DNA of 36,829 bases from Dehalococcoidia bacterium (GCA_011191875.1 DUFC01000032.1:60012-96840), one strand, 5' to 3'; positions 16,132 to 25,042 are shown, counted from the stretch's first letter. Notes: generated from the sequence alone by a model not told the origin. Program-made: numbers and translations.

Positions 16132-17595
16132 ATGAGAAAGATAACGATAGACCCTATAACCAGGCTTGAGGGGCATGGGAAAATAGAAATATTTCTCAAT
16201 GATGACGGGGATGTTGACAAGGCTTACCTCCAGATACCCGAGCTTCGAGGATTTGAGAAGTTCGCTGAAGGAAGACCGGCAGAGGAGATGCCAAGAATAA
16301 CCACCATGATTTGTGGGGTGTGTCCAACGGCTCACCACATGGCATCAGCTAAAACCCTTGATGACCTTTGGAAGGTTGAGCCAACCTCAGCGGCAAAAAA
16401 GATAAGAGAGCTCATGTATTGTGCTTTCCAGGCAGAAGACCATATATTGCATTTCTTCTTCCTTGGCGGTCCCGACTTTGTTGTTGGTCCACAAGCTCCT
16501 GCCGGAGAAAGGAATGTCCTGGGAGTTATCGCCAAGGCGGGGATGGAAGCCGGCGGCAAAGTTATAGAAGTTAGAAAAAGGCTCAGGGGAGTTCTGAGAA
16601 TAATCGGAGGCAAGCCGGTTATGCCTACTTGTGCCTTGCCTGGAGGAGTATCAAAAGCGATTTCCGAGGAGGAAAGAACAGAAATTATAGATACGGGGGA
16701 ATATGCAGTAGAATTCTGTAAATTTGCCCTCGCCCTTTTTGACGATGTAGTGCTTAAAAATAAAGACTATGTTGACCTTGTTGCCGGGGATATTTATAAG
16801 CACAGGACCTATTACATGGGTCTGGTGGATGAAAATAACAAGGTAAACTTCTACGATGGTATGCTCAGAGTGGTTGACCCTAATGGTAAAGAGTTTGCCA
16901 AGTTTAAAGCTCAGGAATACCTTGACCACATTAGGGAGCATGTTGAACCCTGGAGCTATGTTAAGTTCTGCTATCTTAAGAATGTGGGGTGGAAGGGGTT
17001 TGTTGATGGAGAAGACAGCGGTGTTTTCAGGGTAGCCCCGCTGGCTCGGCTGAATGTGTCCGATGGGATGGCAACACCACTGGCTCAGGAAGCCTATGAG
17101 AGAATGTATGAAGTACTGGGTGGAAAACCAGTTCATAATACCTTAGCCTTCCACTGGGCTCGGCTTGTTGAGGCGCTTTATGCATCAGAAAGGGTGTTAG
17201 AGCTTGCCCGCGACCCTGAAATTACTTCCTCCGACATAGTAAACCTACCTACGGAAACTCCAAAGGAGGGCATAGGGGTAGTAGAAGCACCAAGAGGTAC
17301 TCTCCTCCATCATTATCAGACCGATGACAGAGGAATTCTCACCAAAGTCAATCTGATTGTAGCTACTCAGAATAATGCAGCTCCTATTTTTATGTCCATT
17401 GAGAAAGCGGCTAAATCGCTTATACACAAAGGCGAAGTCCCTGATGGGATTCTCAATATGATTGAGATGGCATTTAGAGCCTATGACCCCTGCCACGCCT
17501 GCGCCACCCATTCACTTCCGGGAAGGATGCCGCTTGAGATATATGTATATGACTCTAAAGGGGACTTGGTACAGAAATTGAGAAGAGGTGAATAA
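16132..17595 (+). CDS. Group 3c [NiFe]-hydrogenase large subunit (MvhA/VhuA-like)
   Basis: Carries the NiFe(CN)2CO active site that splits or forms H2. The N-terminal ligand motif is ICGVCPTAHH (C61, C64) and the C-terminal one is DPCHACATH (C454, C457, H460). All four nickel ligands are Cys, with no selenocysteine. After H460 there are 27 residues that the maturation endoprotease is expected to remove. The start RKITIDPITRLEGHGKIEI is typical. SD AGGAGG precedes the ATG. The gene is followed by a NifU-like scaffold and the likely cognate protease, consistent with one operon. Confidence 0.94.
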   Translation: MRKITIDPITRLEGHGKIEIFLNDDGDVDKAYLQIPELRGFEKFAEGRPAEEMPRITTMICGVCPTAHHMASAKTLDDLWKVEPTSAAKKIRELMYCAFQAEDHILHFFFLGGPDFVVGPQAPAGERNVLGVIAKAGMEAGGKVIEVRKRLRGVLRIIGGKPVMPTCALPGGVSKAISEEERTEIIDTGEYAVEFCKFALALFDDVVLKNKDYVDLVAGDIYKHRTYYMGLVDENNKVNFYDGMLRVVDPNGKEFAKFKAQEYLDHIREHVEPWSYVKFCYLKNVGWKGFVDGEDSGVFRVAPLARLNVSDGMATPLAQEAYERMYEVLGGKPVHNTLAFHWARLVEALYASERVLELARDPEITSSDIVNLPTETPKEGIGVVEAPRGTLLHHYQTDDRGILTKVNLIVATQNNAAPIFMSIEKAAKSLIHKGEVPDGILNMIEMAFRAYDPCHACATHSLPGRMPLEIYVYDSKGDLVQKLRRGE

Positions 17596-17604
17596 GAAGT
17601 AAAC

Positions 17605-18015
17605 ATGAAGCAGGAAACAGGGCAAGTAGATTTATTAAGAAAGTCTGGATATTCAGATAAAGCGATAGACTATGTCATAAACAGAGTGAATGTTGGGGAG
17701 ATAGAGGAGCCGGATGCTTGTGTTGCCTATACTGGCCCTTGTGGCGACACAATGCAAATCTATTTAAAAATTGACAACGATAGAGTAATTGAGGCAAAAT
17801 TCCAGGCAATAGGATGTGCCGGTTCCTATGCGGCTGGCTCGGCTCTCATGGAAATGATAAAAGGGGAAACACTGGAGCAGGCGGAGAAAATAAGCGTGGA
17901 TGAAGTAATAAATCATTTGGGCGCTATTCCGCCGCCTAAAATTCACTGCGCTTGTTTAGCTAAAAGAACTTTAGAACAAACCATTGAACAATACAGAAGC
18001 AGGACTGAAAAGTGA
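17605..18015 (+). CDS. NifU/IscU-like Fe-S cluster scaffold protein
   Basis: A 136-aa protein resembling the IscU/NifU N-terminal scaffold domain. Cys residues lie at the expected places: TGPCGDTM, AIGCAGSYAAGSALMEMIKG and HCACLAKRTL. The third block has two Cys where the final scaffold ligand lies. It probably assembles clusters for the Fe-S-rich hydrogenase and polyferredoxin encoded around it. It begins nine bases after the large-subunit stop, and its own stop overlaps the GTG of the next gene (GTGA). The N-terminal LLRKSGYSDKAIDYVINRVN may be a small helical extension. Confidence 0.87.
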   Translation: MKQETGQVDLLRKSGYSDKAIDYVINRVNVGEIEEPDACVAYTGPCGDTMQIYLKIDNDRVIEAKFQAIGCAGSYAAGSALMEMIKGETLEQAEKISVDEVINHLGAIPPPKIHCACLAKRTLEQTIEQYRSRTEK

Positions 18016-18488
18016 AAACACTCATTTTAGGGTTTGGAAATCCAATTCTCACCGATGATGGAGTAGGAATCAGAATTGCTCAAAAGATTAAAGAGGAAAA
18101 TCCCGATTTGGAAGTAATAGAGACAAGTGAAGCCGGAATTGCACTCATTGATTATGTAGCTGGCCATGATAAGCTTGTTATCATCGATTCTATAAAGACC
18201 GGACAGGGGAAGCCGGGAGAACTCTATAAGCTTGGGCTAGAAGATTTGAAGCCGTTTGTTTATTTTCCCTCATCTCATGGCATAGATATAGCTACTGCAT
18301 TTAAGCTTGGAGAAAGTCTGGGATATAAGATGCCTAAATACACTAGCATATACGCTGTAGAGATAATGGATAATACAACCTTTAAAGAAAAGTGCACCGA
18401 AGAAGTAGAGGGAAGGATACCATTTATTGTAAAACAAATAGTAGAGGAGGAAAATCTGCGAAAAATTTTAAGCCTAAAGGCGGCATAA
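18012..18488 (+). CDS. Hydrogenase maturation endoprotease (HybD/FrhD-like)
   Basis: Removes the C-terminal tail of the large subunit once nickel is inserted. The N-terminus TLILGFGNPILTDDGVGIRI is the family signature, with GNPI, the Asp of DDGVG and the later SEAGIALIDYV region. SSHGID supplies the His expected to bind nickel. Length is 158 aa, normal. The GTG start overlaps the stop of the NifU-like gene by three bases, indicating translational coupling. Its likely substrate is the neighbouring large subunit with its 27-residue tail. Confidence 0.92.
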   Translation: MKTLILGFGNPILTDDGVGIRIAQKIKEENPDLEVIETSEAGIALIDYVAGHDKLVIIDSIKTGQGKPGELYKLGLEDLKPFVYFPSSHGIDIATAFKLGESLGYKMPKYTSIYAVEIMDNTTFKEKCTEEVEGRIPFIVKQIVEEENLRKILSLKAA

Positions 18489-18551
18489 ACAGTTACATTG
18501 ATGAAGTCGCACAGTTCGTCCCATTATACTAAATAAGGAGGTGAGGTTAAA

Positions 18552-19739
18552 TTGAATGAGCAAGCTATTGAAGAGAAAGTCATTGAAGAGAAAGTGGCGC
18601 TTGAACTAAATGAGGATTATTGCGCTAGTTGTTCTATTTGTTCTTCCCTTTGCCCCTTTGAGGCGCTAAAAAAGGATGAGGAAACTGGTAAGACCGTTCT
18701 AGAAATAGAAAAGTGCCAGGTGTGTGGACTCTGCTACTCTACATGTCCGGCTAAAGCCTTTGATATCATCTATTATGATATTGATTCCTTAACAAGGTAT
18801 CTGGAGAAAGCAAAACAGGAATATGACAGTAATACATTGGTTATTATGTGCAAGGGAAGCGCCCCTGACTTTTCTAAGGTAGAGGAGCTGTTTGGGGTGA
18901 CAAAATACATCCCTCTATCTGTACCCTGTGTTGGTCGCATTCCTGAGGAAGTATTCTTGAAAGCCCTAACTATGGGGATAAGAGCAATTAATATCCTAGC
19001 TTGCGACGATGATTTCTGCCGATTTGACAAAGGAAGCCCGGTCACCGCGCGCAAAATCCTTGCCCTCAATCTTCTGTTAGGACAGCTTGGCTATGGAACA
19101 GGAGCTATAAACCTAAAGCGGAATAACCTCAAGGTAAAAATAGATAAAGACCGATGTATTGCTTGTGGTAACTGTGTCTTTTACTGTCCTTATGATGCCG
19201 CTAAGCTGGAGAGCCCAGGAATAGTCAGTTTTGATTTAGCTGAGTGCAAAGGCTGTGGCCTGTGTGTCGCTATGTGCCCGGCTTTAGCTCTGGAGCTAGA
19301 GAATTGGGAAAGAGAGCGCATTTCAACTTTGATCTCCAAGCTATCATCAGAAATGGAACGACCAAAGATACTAGTATTTCGCTGTCAATGGGCTACTTTT
19401 TCACCACTGGATAACGGGCAATCAGCTCCAAACATTCGCATCATAGATTTACCTTGTGCGGCAAGAGTTGACCCCTTCCATATCTTAGAGGCTTTCCAGA
19501 AAGGCGTAGATGGCGTTTTAATAGCGGCTTGCTCTGAGGATGATTGCAAGCAGGAGAAGGTAAGCGGTAAATCGGAGCACTTGGTAGCGGTACTAGGAGA
19601 AAGACTAAGCCAGATAGGACTTCAGGAGAGGCTTCATTTTTGCACTGTAGCTCCAAGATACCCTGAGAGGTTCAATGGAGAATTAGAGCAGTTCAGCCAA
19701 GAAATAGTAACTATTTGTTCAAAGGAGGGGAGAGAATGA
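18552..19739 (+). CDS. Tandem ferredoxin-MvhD fusion: two [2x4Fe-4S]-MvhD units
   Basis: The 395-aa protein has an internal duplication. Unit 1: CASCSICSSLCP and CQVCGLCYSTCP (residues ~24-65, two [4Fe-4S]), then an MvhD-like domain (~95-180) with Cys at 100, PCVGR at ~125 and ACDDDFC at ~150-156. Unit 2: CIACGNCVFYCP and CKGCGLCVAMCP (~202-242), then a second MvhD-like domain (~272-385) with FRCQW, LPCAAR and ACSEDDC. MvhD normally carries a [2Fe-2S] cluster and links hydrogenase to heterodisulfide reductase. Up to four [4Fe-4S] plus two further clusters are possible. A TTG start at 18552 follows AAGGAGGTG. A 15-base near-perfect duplication (IEEKV twice) sits at the N-terminus. HdrA is not encoded here. 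Confidence 0.85.
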   Translation: MNEQAIEEKVIEEKVALELNEDYCASCSICSSLCPFEALKKDEETGKTVLEIEKCQVCGLCYSTCPAKAFDIIYYDIDSLTRYLEKAKQEYDSNTLVIMCKGSAPDFSKVEELFGVTKYIPLSVPCVGRIPEEVFLKALTMGIRAINILACDDDFCRFDKGSPVTARKILALNLLLGQLGYGTGAINLKRNNLKVKIDKDRCIACGNCVFYCPYDAAKLESPGIVSFDLAECKGCGLCVAMCPALALELENWERERISTLISKLSSEMERPKILVFRCQWATFSPLDNGQSAPNIRIIDLPCAARVDPFHILEAFQKGVDGVLIAACSEDDCKQEKVSGKSEHLVAVLGERLSQIGLQERLHFCTVAPRYPERFNGELEQFSQEIVTICSKEGRE

Positions 19740-20377
19740 TAGTAACGACGCCAAAACCATTGGATGAGGTTTTAGATTTAATTGCCCCCTATAGCAATAT
19801 CTTGATTGTCGGTTGTGATGGCTGCACCACGCCGCCGAGAGGCTTAAGAGAGGCTAAAACTTTAAGTCAATTGCTTGAGCTCGGGGGAAAGCTGAGAAAC
19901 AAAGAGTTTGCATTTGAAGTAACTACCACAACCAAGCAGTGTGATGTTTATTTGACAGCCTCCACACTTAAACCTCAAATGAGTAGGGCGACGGCAGTCC
20001 TCTCTCTAGCTTGTGGCGCCGGAGTGCAAACCATAGCTGGAATTTTCCCTGAGATCCCCGTCTTTCCGGCACAAAACACCCACTTTATAGGAACCGAGGA
20101 GAGGGAAGGAGGCACCTTAGAACAAAGGTGTGCCGCCTGTGGAGATTGCCTCCTGGGTGAGACTGGTGGTATTTGCCCTGTAACCAGATGTACCAAGGGA
20201 TTACTTAATGGTCCTTGCGGCGGGAGTAAAGAAGGCAAATGCGAAGTCGACGACGAAAAGGATTGTGCCTGGAATCTGATATATGAGCGGCTAGAGGAAC
20301 AGGGTAAGCTGGTACTTCTCAAGGTATATCGCCCTGCCAGGGATTACCAGAAAAGTGGCTGGAGGATTACAACATAA
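19736..20377 (+). CDS. MetV-like protein (methylene-THF reductase C-terminal zinc domain family)
   Basis: A 213-aa protein with the MetV pattern: ILIVGCDGCTT near residue 30, LSLACGAGVQTIAGIFP in the middle, CAACGDCLLGETGGICPVTRC, and the closing CTKGLLNGPCGGSKEGKCEV that marks MTHFR-C proteins. In acetogens MetV partners MetF in methylenetetrahydrofolate reductase and can join HdrABC-MvhD. No metF lies in the window. The ORF track starts at 19715. The ATG at 19736 overlaps the previous stop (ATGA) and has SD AAAGGAGGGG, so I chose it. Position directly after an MvhD-type protein and a hydrogenase suggests a shared redox complex (inference). Confidence 0.83.
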   Translation: MIVTTPKPLDEVLDLIAPYSNILIVGCDGCTTPPRGLREAKTLSQLLELGGKLRNKEFAFEVTTTTKQCDVYLTASTLKPQMSRATAVLSLACGAGVQTIAGIFPEIPVFPAQNTHFIGTEEREGGTLEQRCAACGDCLLGETGGICPVTRCTKGLLNGPCGGSKEGKCEVDDEKDCAWNLIYERLEEQGKLVLLKVYRPARDYQKSGWRITT

Positions 20378-20404
20378 CAAATTCGCCCTAGTGGGGGGAG
20401 GCAA

Positions 20405-22702
20405 ATGGTGCTGGTGAGGGCAAAGAAATTAGCGAAGATAAACGTATGTGGGGTAGTGCAGGGGGTTGGCTTTAGACCCTTTGTTTATCGGTTAGCTTAT
20501 AAACATAATTTGAAGGGTTTGGTACGCAATACCTCAGGAAATGTGGAGATTGAGGTAGAGGGAGAGGAAGAAAGCTGTAAGAATTTCCTGACAGACCTTG
20601 AAGTAGAAGCCCCCCCTATGACACACATTGAAAGGGTTGAAGCCACCTTCTACCCCGTTAAGGGTTATACAGAGTTCAAAATCTGCCAAAGTCTGAGCCA
20701 GGAAGGAAAATACCAGTTAGTATCACCGGATATTGCTACTTGTGAGGACTGCAAGCGGGAGATTTTCAATCCTACCGACCGCCGCTTTTACTATCCCTTT
20801 ACTAACTGCACCAACTGTGGACCTCGATTTACTATCATAGAGGACATCCCCTATGACCGCCCTAAGACTACCATGCGTAAGTTCCAAATGTGCCCTGAGT
20901 GCCAGCAGGAATACGATGACCCCTTGGACCGGCGCTTTCATGCCCAGCCCAATGCTTGCCCTATATGTGGCCCAAGCTTGGAGTTAGTTAATAGTAACGG
21001 TAGCCCTATTGAGCATAGTGATGCCATTAAGGCGACGAGCGAACTCCTAAAAGCAGGGGAAATTTTGGCTATTCGGGGGCTGGGTGGATTTCACCTTGCC
21101 TGCAATGCCACCGGCGAGAAAGCGATAAATCTCCTAAGGACAAGAAAAAGACGGCTGTTTAAACCCTTAGCTGTTATGATGAGCACTTTGGAGGATATTG
21201 AAAGGCACTGCTTGGTATCTGTTAAAGAGAGAAAGCTCCTTCAATCCCCGCAATGCCCGATTGTGCTGTTGAGGTGGAAACATAACTCATCTAACATCTC
21301 TCCAGCAGTAGCCCCAAACCTAAACTACCTCGGGGTTATGCTTCCCTATACCCCTTTGCATCACCTTTTACTAAGGGAGACCGGTATTCCTCTGGTCATG
21401 ACCAGCGGCAACCTTAGTGAGGAACCTATTGCCAAAGATAATGATGAGGCTCTAATAAGACTTAGCGGAATTGCTGATTACTTCCTGTTTCACAATCGGG
21501 ATATTTTTGCCCGATATGATGATAGCGTATATATGGTAGAGGGTGCGCCTCAAGCGATAAGACGGGCGCGGGGTTATGCTCCGTACCCTACTTTTCTTCC
21601 TTTCAAGTCAAAGGAAATCCTTGCCTGCGGGGCAGAGCTAAAGAACACATTTTGTCTCACCAAGGATGAGCATGCCTTCTTGAGTCAGCATATTGGCGAT
21701 ATGGAGAATGAGGAAACTTTAGAGCACTTTGAAAATACTATTGAACTCTACAAAAAGCTATTTCGTATTGAACCTGAAATTATAGCTTATGATATGCACC
21801 CGGAATACCTTTCCACAAAATTTGCCCTTAATTTTGGCTCGGAGCAAGGTCTAAATCTTATCCCAATACAACACCATCATGCCCATATTGTAAGTTGTCT
21901 TGTTGAAAATGAGGTTGAAGGACCTGTTATCGGCGTAGTATTTGATGGTACAGGATACGGCACCGATGGCACCATCTGGGGAGGGGAATTTCTAACCGCT
22001 GATTGGCGCAGCTTTCAAAGGGTAGGGCATCTGGAATATGTACCTCTGCCCGGAGGTGAGGCGGCAATAAGGAAGCCCTATCGTATGGCATTGGGCTATC
22101 TCTATACTCTGTTGGGAGAAGACTTCTCTTTAGAAGGTCTTCCCCTTAGCCAAGTCGAGCCGGTTGAGCTTGAGCTAATAAAACAACAGCTAAAGCGAGG
22201 AATAAACTCTCCTTTAACCTCAAGTGCCGGGCGGCTTTTTGATGCCGTTTCTGCCTTAGCCGGAGTGAGAGAGGAAATAGACTATGAAGCCCAGGCAGCC
22301 ATTGAGCTGGAGATGCTGGCTCCGAACGAAGTGGATGAGCCTGCATTAAAAGCCTATCCCTTCTCCATTATTGAGTATCAAGGAATGAGGCTGGTAAAGC
22401 TGGGAGAACTATTCAACACAGTAGTTCAAGATGTTAAAAATCAAGTCCCTATCCCCATAATATCCCTCAAATTTCATAACACCGTGGCTCAGATAATAAC
22501 CAAGATGTGTAAATTGATTGCCACAGAGACCGGGATAGCTCAAGTAGCGCTAAGCGGTGGCGTTTTTCAAAATAGGCTACTGCTGAAGTTAGCCACCGCT
22601 GCTTTAGACAGAGAAGGCTTTAGTGTACTAACTCACCATCTGGTGCCCTGTAATGACGGCGGCATTTCCCTGGGGCAGGCGGTGATTGCAAATTTTACCT
22701 GA
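20405..22702 (+). CDS. hypF: Hydrogenase maturation carbamoyltransferase HypF
   Basis: Uses carbamoyl phosphate and ATP to carbamoylate the HypE C-terminal Cys, the first step toward the active-site CN ligands. Domains in order: acylphosphatase (CGVVQGVGFRPFVYRL, ~15-90), two zinc fingers (CEDC...CTNCGPRFT, CPEC...CPICGP), a YrdC-like domain (IRGLGGFHLACNA; VMTSGNLSEEPIAKDN), and a Kae1-like C-terminal domain with HHHAHIVSCL and DGTGYGTDGTIWGGE. Length is 765 aa, as usual. ATG 20405 follows GGGGGGAGG. It opens the hypFCDEAB block. Confidence 0.96.
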   Translation: MVLVRAKKLAKINVCGVVQGVGFRPFVYRLAYKHNLKGLVRNTSGNVEIEVEGEEESCKNFLTDLEVEAPPMTHIERVEATFYPVKGYTEFKICQSLSQEGKYQLVSPDIATCEDCKREIFNPTDRRFYYPFTNCTNCGPRFTIIEDIPYDRPKTTMRKFQMCPECQQEYDDPLDRRFHAQPNACPICGPSLELVNSNGSPIEHSDAIKATSELLKAGEILAIRGLGGFHLACNATGEKAINLLRTRKRRLFKPLAVMMSTLEDIERHCLVSVKERKLLQSPQCPIVLLRWKHNSSNISPAVAPNLNYLGVMLPYTPLHHLLLRETGIPLVMTSGNLSEEPIAKDNDEALIRLSGIADYFLFHNRDIFARYDDSVYMVEGAPQAIRRARGYAPYPTFLPFKSKEILACGAELKNTFCLTKDEHAFLSQHIGDMENEETLEHFENTIELYKKLFRIEPEIIAYDMHPEYLSTKFALNFGSEQGLNLIPIQHHHAHIVSCLVENEVEGPVIGVVFDGTGYGTDGTIWGGEFLTADWRSFQRVGHLEYVPLPGGEAAIRKPYRMALGYLYTLLGEDFSLEGLPLSQVEPVELELIKQQLKRGINSPLTSSAGRLFDAVSALAGVREEIDYEAQAAIELEMLAPNEVDEPALKAYPFSIIEYQGMRLVKLGELFNTVVQDVKNQVPIPIISLKFHNTVAQIITKMCKLIATETGIAQVALSGGVFQNRLLLKLATAALDREGFSVLTHHLVPCNDGGISLGQAVIANFT

Positions 22703-22725
22703 ATTGAAATCTGGAGTATAGAATT

Positions 22726-22956
22726 ATGTGTCTTGCCATCCCAGCACTGATTAAGCTCATAGAAGATAAAGAAGCCGAGGCTGAGATAGGGGGTATAACT
22801 CGGCGGATTAGCCTATGGCTCACCCCGGAAGCAAAAGTAGGCGATTATGTGCTGGTGCACACTGGCTATGCCATTAATATTCTGGATGAAGAGGAGGCTA
22901 AGGAAACTTTGAGGCTCTTACTGGAAATAGCCGAGCTGGCTGAGGAGCAAAGTTGA
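22726..22956 (+). CDS. hypC: Hydrogenase maturation chaperone HypC
   Basis: A 76-aa protein starting MCLAIPALI, with the essential Cys2 that holds the Fe(CN)2CO intermediate. It also shows VGDYVLVHTGYAINILDEEEA, the HypC/HupF core. It works with HypD to build the iron centre and to deliver it to the large subunit. The stop TGA overlaps the TTG start of hypD, so the two partners are translationally coupled. Confidence 0.96.
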   Translation: MCLAIPALIKLIEDKEAEAEIGGITRRISLWLTPEAKVGDYVLVHTGYAINILDEEEAKETLRLLLEIAELAEEQS

Positions 22957-24047
22957 GGTTCATCCAGGAATTTCGGAGTTCTGAATTAGCTAAGGGGTTA
23001 ATTTCCCGGATTCATCAGAAATCCAAGACCCAGGCTCGTTTCATGGAGTTCTGTGGTGGTCACACGGTAACCATTTTTAGATACGGAATCCGCCAGGTCT
23101 TACCCAAAACTCTGGAGATGCTCTCCGGACCAGGTTGCCCTGTCTGTGTTACCGCCAACGTTGACCTGGACAAGGCGATTGCTTTAGCTCAAATCCCGGA
23201 TGTAATTATCACCACCTTCGGCGATATGCTCAAGGTTCCCGGCAGCCACTCTAGTTTACAGGAGGTCAACGCCAGCGGTGCTGACATCCGTATGGTATAT
23301 TCCACTATGGACGCTCTTAACCTAGCCGAGGAGAATCCGACTAAGTCCGTGGTCTTCATTGGAATCGGATTTGAGACCACTGCCCCGATTATCGCTGCTT
23401 CTATCCTCCAGGCAGAGGAAAGGAGGATAAGGAATTATTATATCCTTTCCATGCATAAGCTTTGCCCTCCGGTAATCCGAGCCATCCTTGAATCGGGTGA
23501 GGTTAAACTCCACGGGCTGATATGCCCCGGGCATGTAAGTGCTATCATCGGCTCCCACCCCTGGGAATTCATCGCCCGGGATTATGGTATCTCTTGTGTA
23601 ATTTCCGGTTTTGAACCCATAGATGTCCTACAATGCGTTGATATGCTGGTGGCTCAGATTGAAAGTGGTCAGTCTAAGGTTGAAATTGCCTACCGACGAG
23701 GAGTGCATCCTGAAGGCAACCAGCAGGCTCTGAAACTTATGAAACAGGTATTTGAACCTTGCCCCGCTCAATGGCGGGGGATAGGAGAAGTCCCCGATAG
23801 CAGCTTGAAGCTGAAAAAGGAATACCAGCACTTTGATGCTGAGCTTGCCTTTGATATCGACCCCGGACCTACTTACGAACCTGTGGGCTGCATCTGCGGC
23901 GACATCTTGCGGGGGGTTAAAACGCCTCTTGATTGTTCACTCTTCGGTAAAGACTGCACGCCGCAATATCCTATTGGACCGTGCATGGTCTCTTCCGAAG
24001 GTAGTTGTTCTGCTTATTACCTCTATGGAGAAGGTTTTGAAGGATAA
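22953..24047 (+). CDS. hypD: Hydrogenase maturation factor HypD
   Basis: A [4Fe-4S] scaffold on which Fe(CN)2CO is assembled with HypC and HypE. Conserved blocks: FMEFCGGHTVTIFRYGIR, LSGPGCPVCVT, GFETTAPI, GLICPGHVSAIIG and the Fe-S end with CICGDILRG, CSLFGKDCTP and GPCMVSSEGSC. Length is 364 aa. The TTG start at 22953 overlaps the hypC stop (TTGA) and yields the normal N-terminus, so I accept it. Confidence 0.96.
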   Translation: MRFIQEFRSSELAKGLISRIHQKSKTQARFMEFCGGHTVTIFRYGIRQVLPKTLEMLSGPGCPVCVTANVDLDKAIALAQIPDVIITTFGDMLKVPGSHSSLQEVNASGADIRMVYSTMDALNLAEENPTKSVVFIGIGFETTAPIIAASILQAEERRIRNYYILSMHKLCPPVIRAILESGEVKLHGLICPGHVSAIIGSHPWEFIARDYGISCVISGFEPIDVLQCVDMLVAQIESGQSKVEIAYRRGVHPEGNQQALKLMKQVFEPCPAQWRGIGEVPDSSLKLKKEYQHFDAELAFDIDPGPTYEPVGCICGDILRGVKTPLDCSLFGKDCTPQYPIGPCMVSSEGSCSAYYLYGEGFEG

Positions 24048-25041
24048 AATCATGCTAGCCCACGGCAGTGGAGGGAAACTAGCCCATGAGCTGGTAGAAA
24101 GCAGCTTCCTTAAAGCTCTGGCTAATCCCCTTTTAGCCAAGTTGGATGATTCAGCCGTTTTTAACTTCAGCGGAAGGCTGGCTTTTACTACTGATAGCTA
24201 TGTGGTGAGTCCTATCTTCTTCCCCGGTGGAGATATAGGGAAGCTGGCTGTTTGTGGGACAGTGAATGACCTGGCTATGTCCGGGGCTAAACCACTTTAT
24301 TTAAGCCTTTCTTTTATCATTGAGGAAGGGCTTCCCCAAGGGGAGCTGAGCCAGGTCGTAGATTCTATCCAGAAGGCAGCTCAAGAAGCCGGAGTGGAAA
24401 TTGTCACCGGGGACACCAAGGTGGTACACCGAGGCAGTGCCGATAAGCTGTTTATCAATACTGCCGGTGTCGGCATAATACCGGAAGGAGTCGATATTTC
24501 TGGCAATAATGCCAGATCGGGAGATAAGGTGATTCTAAGTGGCGCTATAGGTGACCATGGAATAGCTGTGCTTAGCCGACGGGAGGGGTTGAGCTTTTCC
24601 ACACAACTTGAGAGTGATTGCGCTCCACTGGGGGGGCTAGTCGCTGACATGTTAGCCGCCAGCTCAAATATCCATTCCCTGCGAGACCCTACCAGAGGGG
24701 GACTGGCTACTACCTTAAATGAACTGGCAAAGCAATCCAGGGTAAGCATAAGAATTGAGGAGGAAAAGGTCTTGGTACGAGACGAGGTCCTTGCCGCTTG
24801 CGAAATGTTGGGTTTTGACCCTCTCTATGTAGCCAATGAGGGTAAGCTGGTGGCTATAGTTCCACCCGAGGATACCGATAAGGTGCTCAAAGTAATGCGG
24901 GAAAATCATTACGGGAAGGAGGCTGCCATCATCGGTGAGGTGAGAGCAGAACATCCCGGTCGGGTGGTAATGAAAACCTGTCTGGGGTCTTCTCGAATAA
25001 TCGACATGTTAGTTGGAGACATACTGCCCAGGATTTGTTAA
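24025..25041 (+). CDS. hypE: Hydrogenase maturation dehydratase HypE
   Basis: Dehydrates the carbamoyl group on its C-terminal Cys to thiocyanate, supplying the CN ligand. It is a PurM-like ATPase with MLAHGSGGKLAHEL, DDSAVF, FTTDSYVVSPIFFPGGDIG, GDTKVVHRG and the terminal PRIC carrying the substrate Cys. The 402-aa ORF in the track begins inside hypD in another frame and is too long. I favour ATG 24025 (338 aa, a 23-base overlap with hypD). ATG 24052, after GAAGGA, is an alternative that leaves LAHGSGGK at the very N-terminus. Confidence 0.94.
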   Translation: MEKVLKDKIMLAHGSGGKLAHELVESSFLKALANPLLAKLDDSAVFNFSGRLAFTTDSYVVSPIFFPGGDIGKLAVCGTVNDLAMSGAKPLYLSLSFIIEEGLPQGELSQVVDSIQKAAQEAGVEIVTGDTKVVHRGSADKLFINTAGVGIIPEGVDISGNNARSGDKVILSGAIGDHGIAVLSRREGLSFSTQLESDCAPLGGLVADMLAASSNIHSLRDPTRGGLATTLNELAKQSRVSIRIEEEKVLVRDEVLAACEMLGFDPLYVANEGKLVAIVPPEDTDKVLKVMRENHYGKEAAIIGEVRAEHPGRVVMKTCLGSSRIIDMLVGDILPRIC

Positions 25042-25042
25042 A

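Noticed and set aside
16651-17136. 161-aa minus-strand ORF
   Set aside because: Shadow of the hydrogenase large subunit; no start signal and no recognisable domain.
17485-17511. Selenocysteine in the hydrogenase large subunit
   Set aside because: The DPCHACATH ligands are all encoded by TGC codons; no in-frame TGA is present.
19736-20377. MetV-like gene as a frameshifted piece of metF
   Set aside because: The protein starts and ends like complete MetV proteins, and no MetF barrel sequence is found in any frame beside it.
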